Assembly (NCBI GenBank): GCA_903854075.1
Contig: CAINVI010000113.1
Location: 1-27,861 of the forward strand
Length of the DNA stretch: 27,861 nucleotides
Source of the DNA: Candidatus Pollutiaquabacter sp.
Lineage (GTDB): Bacteria > Bacteroidota > Bacteroidia > AKYH767-A > 2013-40CM-41-45
Direction of reading: 5' to 3'
The position numbers were made by a program, and so were the translations under genes. The number at the start of each line of letters is the position of its first letter. Positions within the stretch are counted from its first letter, which is position 1. The notes under the pieces were generated by a model that saw only the letters and a list, made by a program, of their open reading frames with translations, searched no databases and was not told the DNA's origin. Below are positions 16,698-23,785 of this stretch, in pieces.

Positions 16698-17225
16698 ATG
16701 ACGATTACACCGCCATTCTCGTTTAAAAAATGGATTGATGAAAACCGACACCTGCTCAAGCCGCCCGTAGGCAATCAGGTCGTCTATAAGCCCAACCAGG
16801 ACTTCATCGTCATGGTCGTTGGAGGTCCGAATTCACGCAAGGATTTTCATTACAACGAAACTGAAGAATTCTACCATCAGCTGGAAGGAGATATTGTCGT
16901 GCGTATCATGCAGGACGGCAAGCCGCTCGACATTCCAATTAAGGAAGGAGAGATATTTCTCTTACCGGCGAAGGTCCCCCATTCTCCACAGCGTGGCCCT
17001 AATACGGTCGGACTAGTCATGGAAGTGCAGCGTCGCCCGGGAATGAAAGACGGTCTCATGTGGTTCTGCGAAAAATGCAATCATCAGCTACACGAAAGTT
17101 ATTTCGAGCTCGAGGATATTGTAGCCCAACTGGCCGCAGCCATGAATGCGTATTATGAAAATAAGGACCTTCGTACGTGTAAACAGTGCGGACATATAAT
17201 GGAACCGCCACCGAAGCTGGTCTGA
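16698..17225 (+). CDS. nbaC: 3-hydroxyanthranilate 3,4-dioxygenase (HAO)
   Basis: 175 residues from the first ATG at 16698; an upstream in-frame TTG at 16659 adds 13 residues with no family resemblance. This cupin enzyme opens the ring of 3-hydroxyanthranilate to 2-amino-3-carboxymuconate semialdehyde (ACMS) using Fe(II) and O2. The expected residues are in place: iron ligands H51, E57 and H95; substrate-binding R47, R99 and E109; and the bacterial-type rubredoxin-like second metal site C124/C127 (CEKC) and C161/C164 (CKQC). The length and these positions match the Cupriavidus enzyme to within one residue. First gene of an operon HAO - TPR protein - ACMSD. The product can cyclise to quinolinate for NAD synthesis, but the linked decarboxylase points to catabolism. 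Confidence 0.96.
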   Translation: MTITPPFSFKKWIDENRHLLKPPVGNQVVYKPNQDFIVMVVGGPNSRKDFHYNETEEFYHQLEGDIVVRIMQDGKPLDIPIKEGEIFLLPAKVPHSPQRGPNTVGLVMEVQRRPGMKDGLMWFCEKCNHQLHESYFELEDIVAQLAAAMNAYYENKDLRTCKQCGHIMEPPPKLV

Positions 17226-17270
17226 TAGTGTTCGTCTTTTGATCAACCATTTTTTTAAAATCCGTTCCGG

Positions 17271-19289
17271 ATGAACAAGAAGCTCACCCGAAAAGAAAAG
17301 CAAGCCGCTCAACCGAAAGGTCCTTCCCGCCAACAGCAGCATTCCCTGATTGCTGCCACTCAAAAAACAAAAAGATGGCTGGGTTTATTGCTAGCGGCGG
17401 TTGCGATGCTCGTTTATGCCAATACCGTCAACCACCAATACGTACTCGACGATTGGGGACTGATTCCCGAGAATAAAATAACGCGTAAGGGCACGGAAGG
17501 CTTGGGGGAGATTTTCAAAACCAGTTACCGGACAGGTATGGATATTCCGGATTATTCGCTGTATCGTCCGTTGTCCAAAGCGACTTTCGCAATAGAGTGG
17601 GAGATAGCGCCAAACAATCCGCAGCTGGGACACATCAATAATATTCTGATGTACGGACTTTGTTGTTACTTACTCTTTCTTGTGCTTGTTAGATTGTTCA
17701 ATGGAAAATGGATAGTACCGTTTATTACGGCATTACTTTTCGCCGTTCACCCCATCCACACCGAAGTCGTTGCCAACATCAAAAGTCGTGACGAGATTTT
17801 GGCGATGATTTTTTTAATTCTTTCGCTGGGAGCAGCATTGACGTATGTGACACGAAAAGGAGTAGTCCCGTTGTTCATCTTGTCGGGTTGTTTTTTTCTG
17901 GCCATGCTTTCTAAAGAGTCGTCCATTACCTGGATTGCCGTTATACCTCTTGCGCTTTATTTTTTTACTGAAGCTAAAAAGTCAGACGTGTTCAACGTCA
18001 CATTGGCAGCGGTGATTCCTTCCGTTCTCTTTTTGTTGATCCGCCGGAGTATTCTCGGATCGGCTGATTTACCGATACCGGTTGCAGATAATTACCTGGC
18101 CGGTATTCCGGATTTTCTGACGCAACGCACTTCCGCTATCGCGATTCTAGGGTTTTATTTTTACAAACTTTTCGTTCCGTATCCATTGATGGCGGACGCA
18201 TCCTTCAGTCATTTCCCGCCTTATAACTGGAACGACTGGCATTTTTTGGTAACACTCCTCGTGTTTCTAGGATTAATCTGGTATGCACTACGTCGCTTCA
18301 CCGCCAAGGATCCGGTAGCATTCGCCATCCTTTATTTTTTCATCACCATTTCAATCGTCTCTAACGTATTGTTGCTGATCGGTACCAACTATGCGGAACG
18401 ACTTCTGTTTGCACCATCGCTGGGTTGGTGTCTGGCAATTGCTGTCGTACTGGGAAGGGTGTTTGAACGTGAAACCAGCGAAGACCAGCCGCCGCTTTTG
18501 CTAATGACGTTTTTCAAAAAACACAGTCGGCTACTCGCGTTCACCGCGGTATTGTCGCTGGTGTTTTTCGGAGTAGCGACCTCTCGCAATGCAGCTTGGG
18601 AAACGAATTATAAGTTATACACTACAGACATCGCCAAGGTCCCGAACAGTGCACACATGCGATTTTATCTGGCGAACCACATTACATCCGAAGAATACCT
18701 CACTGATTTAGGCGATTCGGTGAAAGCGGCGCTATCGCAAGAACAAGCGATTCTTCAATTAGATACGGCTATCATGATCAATGAGAAATATGCGGACGCC
18801 TATCAGCGCCGAGGCTATATTCGATATTCAAAGAAAGAATATCCGCGGGCGGAGGTTGACTTTAAAAAAGCACTTGACATAAATCCTACAGAACCCGTCG
18901 CGCATAATAATTATGGTAATTTATTATTTAACTCCAACCGATTTGACGAAGCAAAAGTACAGTTTGAACAAGCGATACGTTATAATCCTCGTTACGCGCA
19001 TGCATTGAACAATCTGGCCAGTATATATGGAGTCATGGGAGAAGGGGAACGTCAGGCGATACAAGCCGACCCTTTGAATGCTGCGCAGCACAGTGCAAAT
19101 GCAAAGCGTAATTACGAAACTGCAATCGGTTATTTTCAAAAAGCTATCAAAGAGGATCCGGAATATCCAACGCCGTATTACCTGATGGGAATAACCTACC
19201 GTAATCTTGGCGATGAACAGACAGCACGGACGTACATCCAAAAATCTGAAGAAGTAAAAAAGATCAAGCGATACAATGCTGGTAATTGA
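17271..19289 (+). CDS. TMTC-like (DUF1736) polytopic membrane protein with C-terminal TPR repeats
   Basis: 672 residues. A basic cytoplasmic N-terminus precedes a first membrane helix at about 36-52. The acidic pair D60-D61 (VLDDWGLI) and YRPLSKATF (98-106) follow, as in TMTC/GT-C-type membrane glycosyltransferases. Several more hydrophobic helices run to about 440, with KSRDEILA and AMLSKESSITW typical of the family. From about 490 to 660 there are TPR units (YQRRGYIRYSKKEYPRAEVDFKKALDINP and the following repeats). Animal TMTC proteins are O-mannosyltransferases; bacterial members are uncharacterised, so a glycosyltransferase role is inference. It starts 45 bases after the dioxygenase stop and its last 14 bases overlap the ACMSD gene, so it is locked into the catabolic operon without an obvious metabolic reason. 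Confidence 0.85.
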   Translation: MNKKLTRKEKQAAQPKGPSRQQQHSLIAATQKTKRWLGLLLAAVAMLVYANTVNHQYVLDDWGLIPENKITRKGTEGLGEIFKTSYRTGMDIPDYSLYRPLSKATFAIEWEIAPNNPQLGHINNILMYGLCCYLLFLVLVRLFNGKWIVPFITALLFAVHPIHTEVVANIKSRDEILAMIFLILSLGAALTYVTRKGVVPLFILSGCFFLAMLSKESSITWIAVIPLALYFFTEAKKSDVFNVTLAAVIPSVLFLLIRRSILGSADLPIPVADNYLAGIPDFLTQRTSAIAILGFYFYKLFVPYPLMADASFSHFPPYNWNDWHFLVTLLVFLGLIWYALRRFTAKDPVAFAILYFFITISIVSNVLLLIGTNYAERLLFAPSLGWCLAIAVVLGRVFERETSEDQPPLLLMTFFKKHSRLLAFTAVLSLVFFGVATSRNAAWETNYKLYTTDIAKVPNSAHMRFYLANHITSEEYLTDLGDSVKAALSQEQAILQLDTAIMINEKYADAYQRRGYIRYSKKEYPRAEVDFKKALDINPTEPVAHNNYGNLLFNSNRFDEAKVQFEQAIRYNPRYAHALNNLASIYGVMGEGERQAIQADPLNAAQHSANAKRNYETAIGYFQKAIKEDPEYPTPYYLMGITYRNLGDEQTARTYIQKSEEVKKIKRYNAGN

Positions 19290-20286
19290 TATTCATACCC
19301 ACATCCTCCCGGAAAAACTACCGGATTTCAAGTCCAAATTCGGTTACGGCGGATTTGTGTCGCTCGACCATCACAAGCCCTGCTGCGCCCGCATGATGAT
19401 TGACGGAAAATTTTTCCGTGAAGTTCAGGACAATTGTTGGGATCCGGAAGTGCGCAAGCACGAGTGTGATCATCACGGTGTTCATGTGCAAGTATTATCG
19501 ACCATCCCTGTGATGTTCAGTTACTGGGCGCAACCGCAGGATGCATTGGATGTCTCCATGTACCTTAATGATCATATCGCTGACATTGTAGGCCGTTATC
19601 CGGGCCGTTTTGTAGGACTGGGTACAGTTCCGTTACAACATCCGGAACTTGCTATTCGAGAGTTGGAGCGTTGCATGAAAATCGGATTGCGTGGCGTACA
19701 GATCGGCTCCCACGTCAACGAATGGAACCTGAACGAACCGGCGCTGTTTCCGTTTTTTCAGGTGGCGCAGGAATTGGGCGCTTCGATTTTTGTTCATCCA
19801 TGGGATATGATGGGCAAAGAAAAAATGAATAAGTACTGGTTGCCATGGCTCGTCGGAATGCCTGCCGAAACATCGCTGGCCATTTGCTCTATGATCTTCG
19901 GCGGAATTTTCGAACGCCTTCCTAATTTGCGTGTGGCCTTTGCACACGGTGGCGGATCGTTTCCCGCTACCTTCGGACGAATTGAACACGGCTATCGCGT
20001 TCGTCCTGATCTGGTGGCGGTCGACAATCCGGAGGATCCGCGGAAATATTTAAAACAGTTTTATCTCGACTCCCTCGTACATGATCCGGTGATGCTCGAT
20101 TACCTCGTGAAATTCATGGGTCCGGAACGAATTGCATTGGGAACAGATTATCCGTTTCCGCTCGGTGAATTATCACCAGGAAAATTGATTAAAGAGATGC
20201 CGTATGATGATTCATTGAAAGAACGTTTGCTTAGCGGAACCGCACTTGAATGGCTCAATCTGGATCGCAAGCAATTTCGCGGATGA
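19276..20286 (+). CDS. nbaD: 2-amino-3-carboxymuconate-6-semialdehyde decarboxylase (ACMSD)
   Basis: 336 residues, the normal ACMSD length. This amidohydrolase-fold, zinc-dependent decarboxylase converts ACMS to 2-aminomuconate semialdehyde. Metal ligands are H7 and H9 (DIHTHILP), H174 (FVHPWDM) and D291 (GTDYPFP); H224 in AHGGGSFP is the catalytic histidine, and R48 and R235 are at the positions of the substrate-binding arginines. The ATG lies inside the 3' end of the TPR gene (14-base overlap, different frame), so it is probably translated by coupling. It is the last gene of the operon and ends at a bidirectional terminator. It competes with spontaneous quinolinate formation and hands its product to the aldehyde dehydrogenase encoded about 4 kb upstream on the other strand. 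Confidence 0.95.
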   Translation: MLVIDIHTHILPEKLPDFKSKFGYGGFVSLDHHKPCCARMMIDGKFFREVQDNCWDPEVRKHECDHHGVHVQVLSTIPVMFSYWAQPQDALDVSMYLNDHIADIVGRYPGRFVGLGTVPLQHPELAIRELERCMKIGLRGVQIGSHVNEWNLNEPALFPFFQVAQELGASIFVHPWDMMGKEKMNKYWLPWLVGMPAETSLAICSMIFGGIFERLPNLRVAFAHGGGSFPATFGRIEHGYRVRPDLVAVDNPEDPRKYLKQFYLDSLVHDPVMLDYLVKFMGPERIALGTDYPFPLGELSPGKLIKEMPYDDSLKERLLSGTALEWLNLDRKQFRG

Positions 20287-20298
20287 TATACTCGCATT

Positions 20299-20334
20299 AA
20301 AAAACCCCGGTGATTTCACCGGGGTTTTTCTTTT
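20299..20334. terminator. Strong bidirectional intrinsic terminator
   Basis: CCCCGGTGA-TT-TCACCGGGG (20305-20324) is a perfect stem, flanked by A6 on the left (20299-20304) and T5-C-T4 on the right. It can end both the plus-strand ACMSD operon, 13 bases after its stop, and the converging minus-strand DUF5777 operon, 13 bases before its stop. Confidence 0.93.
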
Positions 20335-20346
20335 CGGGAATTTGAA

Positions 20347-21279
20347 TTACCATTTGTCTTTGTCTTTATCTTTTCCGCCGGCGGGTACGGTAAAGACGCG
20401 GGAGATATTAAATCCGAGACGAATTCCTCCGTCGCTCCACGTGTCCGTAGTGCGGGCCAGGAATTGGTTCTCCACAATACCGAATGAGTTGGTCAGGTGA
20501 ACCTGGAAAACGTGTCCGCCAGTTTCCAATTCGTAACCGATACTGAAGCTGTCGTGATACTTTTCTTTATCCAGGACGAAGTCATTTGGAAAGCGCCATG
20601 CATATTCAAAGGTAATTGCCGATCGTTTGGAAAACTTGATACGTGTTGCAGCAGAGAGTCCGAACGCATCGTTCTTATCAGTGATATTGTCTACGAGGTT
20701 GTAGTGCACAAACCACGGAGCGATTTGAAGCGAAAAACCGGGGCTGAATTTTTTTCCGATGATGATCTGATGGCAATACGAATAGCGATCAATACCATAA
20801 TAATACTTATCCAGTCCGACGGCCGCCGCCGGATCTTTCAGAGCCGTGCGATAAGCGGCGCTTAATAGCGTTACGCTGACCGGCATGGAGTTGTCGGTTG
20901 TTTGTCGCAGCAAACGGAATTTCAGAAAGCCGTCGACCATTTTTTCGTAGGAGCTACGTCCAATACCAAACATGAGGCGACCGTTGTAGCTGTATTCCAG
21001 CCCCAGTCGAATGTTGGCAGGACCATCGATACCCCACGCATCGTAGGAACCGCTATTGATCGGTCCGAAGCGGTGAGAGATACGGAAGTCCAATGTTTTT
21101 GGACCAACAGTTTCCAGGGTGTGGAAATTGATAAGTCGCGTAGACTTAAACGCCGCAGAACTGAATTCACGAGCGGGTTTTTCATCGGTTCCAATCTCAC
21201 TTAAAAGATCTTGCGCGTGTAGAGATCCTAAACTCAGGATTCCGGCAATAACGAGTAAATTTCTCAGGATGGCTTTCAT
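20347..21279 (-). CDS. DUF5777 family outer-membrane beta-barrel protein
   Basis: 310 residues. A signal peptide covers about 1-23 (LLVIAGILSLGSLHAQ). The mature chain is rich in alternating hydrophobic/aromatic strands (FHTLETVGPKTLDFRISHRFG, IRLGLEYSYNGRLMFGIG, FSLQIAPWFVHYN, GIRLGFNISRVFTV), as expected for an outer-membrane barrel; GPIN and an RFPND segment fit the DUF5777 family as I recall it. It ends with a short charged KDKDKDKW tail after a proline/glycine turn, not a terminal aromatic residue preceded by a strand. Last gene of a three-gene minus-strand operon, 9 bases after the CX6CH lipoprotein, and terminated by a bidirectional hairpin. Function is unknown; the setting suggests it is the outer-membrane partner of the haem-motif lipoproteins. 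Confidence 0.82.
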   Translation of the reverse strand: MKAILRNLLVIAGILSLGSLHAQDLLSEIGTDEKPAREFSSAAFKSTRLINFHTLETVGPKTLDFRISHRFGPINSGSYDAWGIDGPANIRLGLEYSYNGRLMFGIGRSSYEKMVDGFLKFRLLRQTTDNSMPVSVTLLSAAYRTALKDPAAAVGLDKYYYGIDRYSYCHQIIIGKKFSPGFSLQIAPWFVHYNLVDNITDKNDAFGLSAATRIKFSKRSAITFEYAWRFPNDFVLDKEKYHDSFSIGYELETGGHVFQVHLTNSFGIVENQFLARTTDTWSDGGIRLGFNISRVFTVPAGGKDKDKDKW

Positions 21280-21288
21280 TTCACAAAT

Positions 21289-21669
21289 TTAGTTATTCTG
21301 TGCACCCCTGTTGATCCAGGCACTGATTAAATTGATTTTACAATCACTAAGTTTTCCACCGCCTTTAGGCATTTCGTTATAGTTGCCATCGTGTGTGATG
21401 GAACTCATTAGCGGATTATCAAATAATGTTTGATTATAAATACTCGTGTAATCGTGTAGCTCTACGCCTGTTGGGTTGCCTTGTGCATGACATGCGGCGT
21501 TGTTTCCGCCACAACTTCCGTTCATGATCGACTGGATGTCGTTGGCAAAAGAAATAGTTCCGGTAGTATCCTTACAAGGTTCCGGCCCCGCCAGTTCTTC
21601 AGCATGATCGTAATAACAACCCGTGAGTAAAACGGAGGTAAGTAATAGGAAAAAAAGAATTGTTTTCAT
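21289..21669 (-). CDS. Lipoprotein with cytochrome-c-like fold signature and CX6CH motif
   Basis: 126 residues from the ATG at 21669; a GTG 33 bases upstream (21702) overlaps the previous gene and would bury the signal peptide. A lipoprotein signal ends in LLTGC, making C18 the lipid-bearing cysteine. The mature part has the layout of small lipoprotein cytochromes of Bacteroidetes: FANDIQSIMNGSC, then C53-GGNNAA-C60-H61, a Y-T-S-I-Y segment, M100 in NEMPKGGGKLSD as a possible distal ligand, and a final helix ISAWINRGAQNN. The spacing between the haem cysteines is six instead of two. C32 and C110 are two further cysteines that could pair. It starts 2 bases after the preceding gene's stop and is followed 9 bases later by the DUF5777 barrel. 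Haem binding is inferred, not shown. Confidence 0.82.
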   Translation of the reverse strand: MKTILFFLLLTSVLLTGCYYDHAEELAGPEPCKDTTGTISFANDIQSIMNGSCGGNNAACHAQGNPTGVELHDYTSIYNQTLFDNPLMSSITHDGNYNEMPKGGGKLSDCKINLISAWINRGAQNN

Positions 21670-21671
21670 GG

Positions 21672-22025
21672 TCAGTTGTTTTCTGCGCCCTGTTCGATCC
21701 ACAAATATATTTTACGAAGGTCTTCGTCCGACAATGGTCCTTGCGGAGGCATTAACGGTTCTTGTCGGTTGGCGACGACGCGATAGAGTTCACTTTTCCA
21801 GGCACTTCCGGGGACGATCTCTCCATTATCCATCACATCTTCGTACGACTCCAACGAGAAAGATTGAGGCTGTTGTCCACCGTGACAACCGCTCATGGTA
21901 CAATTAGAAGAAAGAATGCCTTGAATTTCGGAAAATGACACATCCTCTTCAATGGTAAGATCTGCTTCATGCTGACAGCCGGCCAGCAATATAACAGCAG
22001 TTAAAATGTAATACGTTTTTTTCAT
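21672..22025 (-). CDS. Lipoprotein with cytochrome-c-like fold signature and CX4CH motif
   Basis: 117 residues. The lipoprotein signal ends in LLAGC, giving C17 as the lipidated residue. SFSEIQGILSSNC leads into C42-TMSG-C47-H48, followed by GG, a YEDVM segment, M92 in LMPPQGPLSDEDLRKIYLWIEQGAEN, and the C-terminus. The MPP-(x)n-LSDEDL-x-x-I-x-x-WI pattern is that of planctomycete/Bacteroidetes-type small c-type cytochrome domains, where the Met is the distal haem ligand. The CX4CH spacing is a known but minority haem-c variant. It is the first gene of the three-gene operon; a strong terminator from the preceding gene ends 16 bases before its ATG. It is a paralogue-like partner of the next gene, sharing the same architecture and a similar ending (IEQGAENN versus INRGAQNN). 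Confidence 0.85.
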   Translation of the reverse strand: MKKTYYILTAVILLAGCQHEADLTIEEDVSFSEIQGILSSNCTMSGCHGGQQPQSFSLESYEDVMDNGEIVPGSAWKSELYRVVANRQEPLMPPQGPLSDEDLRKIYLWIEQGAENN

Positions 22026-22041
22026 CCGGTAAGAAGGATAT

Positions 22042-22068
22042 AAAAAAGGCGGCCTGTTCGCCGCCTTT
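22042..22068 (-). terminator. Intrinsic terminator of the choice-of-anchor V gene
   Basis: On the minus strand AAAGGCGGC-GAACAG-GCCGCCTTT is a perfect 9-bp stem whose 3' arm runs into TTTTTTATA. It begins 4 bases after the gene's stop and ends 16 bases before the next gene's ATG, leaving almost no room for a separate promoter. Confidence 0.85.
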
Positions 22069-22072
22069 AGTT

Positions 22073-22924
22073 TTATTGAAGAACAATTCGTTTTACCAGT
22101 GATTGGCTACCGTTTTGAATAGATACAATGTAGGTTCCTTTGCCCAAGCTTGACATTCCCGTTACATTCCAGGTCAATTCATTCATAGTGAAAACAGAGG
22201 TTGTTTCGGAGCGCACCAGCTTCCCTTGCACATCGAAGATGTTCAGCAACAGATTTCCTGTAGATTGAGGAGTAATACGGATATTCATTTCATTAGAGAT
22301 AACTGTTGGGTAGATGGAGAAGCTGCTGTTGTTATCCGGCGATTCAATACCGGTGGTAGAGCGTTCTGTTAATACAGTGGTTCCGGTGTAGATGTAATCG
22401 CCCGCATCGCTTGCGTTTGCATTTGCAGCATTACCGCAATAGTAAAACGTGACATTGCCCGTGCCGGCAGCAGGGGCTATCCAATTAAAGTTAAACAGCA
22501 TGGAGTCGGCGCTTGCGCCACCGTTTAATGTATGTGTTACGCTGATTCTTCCAACAGAACCGGTAAGTGTTGATGTTTTAGTTCTTGTGTGGGCGGCATC
22601 AGTGATAACGAATGTGCCGGCATTGGTATTATTATCATTGAGTGCTTCTACGCCGAGGCCGAACAAGCTGCGACCAGGATAGGCCACTTTAAACGTCATG
22701 GAATACGTTTGTCCGGGAACGTATTCATTATTGGTAGTTCTGGTACGTAGCTCAATACTTCCAGCTCCGGAGTTGATGGCAAAGGAGTTGTGGCACCCTG
22801 TCCAGCAAGTGCCTTCGCCAGGAGATCCGACAGCACCTGCGCGTCCGTTGTCATTCATAACCTCTGCCGTCAGCAGGCCAAACATTCCGCAGACTAAAGT
22901 AGCAATAAAAACAGTTTTTTTCAT
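22073..22924 (-). CDS. Choice-of-anchor V domain protein with CX3CH motif and T9SS sorting domain
   Basis: 283 residues. A signal peptide covers about 1-20. Just after it, GSPGEGTC-WTG-CH places C40, C44 and H45 in a CX3CH motif. A reelin-like beta-sandwich domain (YVPGQTYSMTFKVAYPGRSLFGLGVEALND, about 65-180) corresponds to the choice-of-anchor V domain, which in other Bacteroidetes proteins carries a CxxCH in the same GSPGEGTC context as I recall it. A T9SS type A sorting domain (FSIYPTVISNEMN onward, about 200-283) closes the protein and predicts export across the outer membrane and surface attachment. It is followed by the two haem-motif lipoproteins on the same strand and lies divergent from a two-component system. 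Role unknown; electron transfer or haem handling is inference from the motif and neighbours. Confidence 0.85.
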   Translation of the reverse strand: MKKTVFIATLVCGMFGLLTAEVMNDNGRAGAVGSPGEGTCWTGCHNSFAINSGAGSIELRTRTTNNEYVPGQTYSMTFKVAYPGRSLFGLGVEALNDNNTNAGTFVITDAAHTRTKTSTLTGSVGRISVTHTLNGGASADSMLFNFNWIAPAAGTGNVTFYYCGNAANANASDAGDYIYTGTTVLTERSTTGIESPDNNSSFSIYPTVISNEMNIRITPQSTGNLLLNIFDVQGKLVRSETTSVFTMNELTWNVTGMSSLGKGTYIVSIQNGSQSLVKRIVLQ

Positions 22925-22951
22925 GATGAAGGTTTGATGGTTGGTTAGAAA

Positions 22952-22967
22952 ATCCGTTTAAACGGAT
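22952..22967. promoter_or_regulatory. Perfect 16-bp palindrome upstream of the choice-of-anchor V gene
   Basis: ATCCGTTTAAACGGAT is its own reverse complement and lies 27 bases before the gene's ATG (minus strand), a normal operator position. The 183-base divergent region also holds a small hairpin GCTAT-GCTGAA-ATAGC (23000-23015) and TCGCGCGA (23044-23051). No regulator is known; the adjacent OmpR-family regulator typically binds direct repeats, so another dimeric repressor is as likely. Confidence 0.4.
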
Positions 22968-23058
22968 ATGAGGCTGCAATTTACTACACCAATTCTGTAG
23001 CTATGCTGAAATAGCGACCAAGGCAAGGATTTTATATAGATAATCGCGCGAGCTTTCT

Positions 23059-23066
23059 TAAATTTG
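23059..23066 (+). promoter_or_regulatory. -7 box of the two-component operon
   Basis: TAAATTTG matches TAnnTTTG exactly, 41 bases before the response regulator ATG. No TTG lies at the usual -33 distance (TTTA at 23031 is 24 bases away), which would fit a promoter that needs an activator. A TCGCGCGA palindrome at 23044-23051 falls between the two expected boxes. Confidence 0.45.
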
Positions 23067-23107
23067 ATAATTCCCTTTTTAGGACCACCCCCAATTTAAT
23101 CGCGAAA

Positions 23108-23785
23108 ATGAATATTCTGATTGTTGAAGACGAAAAAGCGTTGTTGAGTTCCATGACCGATTACCTGACCGGCACCGGCATGCACTGTGATACTGCCGAA
23201 ACATTGGAAGCGGCGTTACTCCAAATTTCCAATAATGATTACGATTGTATCCTTTTAGATATCGGATTACCCGATGGTAACGGCTTCAAAGTCATAGAGG
23301 CGATGCAAGAAAAAGATCATGCGACGGGAATTCTGATTATCAGCGCGCGCAATTCGCTGGATGATCGTTTGACCGGACTCAACATTGGCGCCGACGATTA
23401 CATTACGAAACCGTTTCACATGCCCGAGCTCATTGCGCGGATAAAATCAGTAGCCCGCCGACGATCTTCCACAGAACGCAAGGCGCTTATCTTTCATGAA
23501 ATAAAGCTCATTCCGGATGAAATGGTCATGTACATCGGCGAGAAAATGTTGAGTCTTACGAAGAAAGAACACGAACTGATGGTTTATCTAATTAATAATC
23601 CTAACCGCGTACTCACCAAGGAGGCGATCGCCGAACACCTGTGGGGAGATCATGCGGATATTGCCGATTCGTTTGACTTCATTTACAGCCATATTAAGAA
23701 TCTTCGTAAGAAAATCATCGACTGTGGCGGTAAAGATTATATCAAGTCGGTATATGGAGTTGGCTATAAGTTCACAGCGGAATGA
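23108..23785 (+). CDS. OmpR/PhoB-family response regulator
   Basis: 225 residues. The receiver domain (1-120) has the acidic pocket E7-D8-E9, phospho-acceptor D51 (ILLDIGLPDGNGF), S79 in IISA and K101 in TKPF. The C-terminal winged-helix DNA-binding domain (about 130-225) shows LTKKEHELMVYLINNPNRVLTKE and ends in VYGVGYKF, typical of the OmpR/PhoB class. It acts in the cytoplasm as a phosphorylation-controlled transcription factor. Its stop overlaps the start of the kinase gene by four bases (ATGA), so the pair is co-translated. It is divergent from the choice-of-anchor V gene; it may control that neighbour, but no recognition site can be assigned from the sequence. Confidence 0.96.
   Translation: MNILIVEDEKALLSSMTDYLTGTGMHCDTAETLEAALLQISNNDYDCILLDIGLPDGNGFKVIEAMQEKDHATGILIISARNSLDDRLTGLNIGADDYITKPFHMPELIARIKSVARRRSSTERKALIFHEIKLIPDEMVMYIGEKMLSLTKKEHELMVYLINNPNRVLTKEAIAEHLWGDHADIADSFDFIYSHIKNLRKKIIDCGGKDYIKSVYGVGYKFTAE

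Noticed and set aside
21670..21702. GTG start for the CX6CH lipoprotein
   Set aside because: It overlaps the preceding gene and puts a charged stretch before the lipoprotein signal; the ATG at 21669 gives a normal signal and lipobox.
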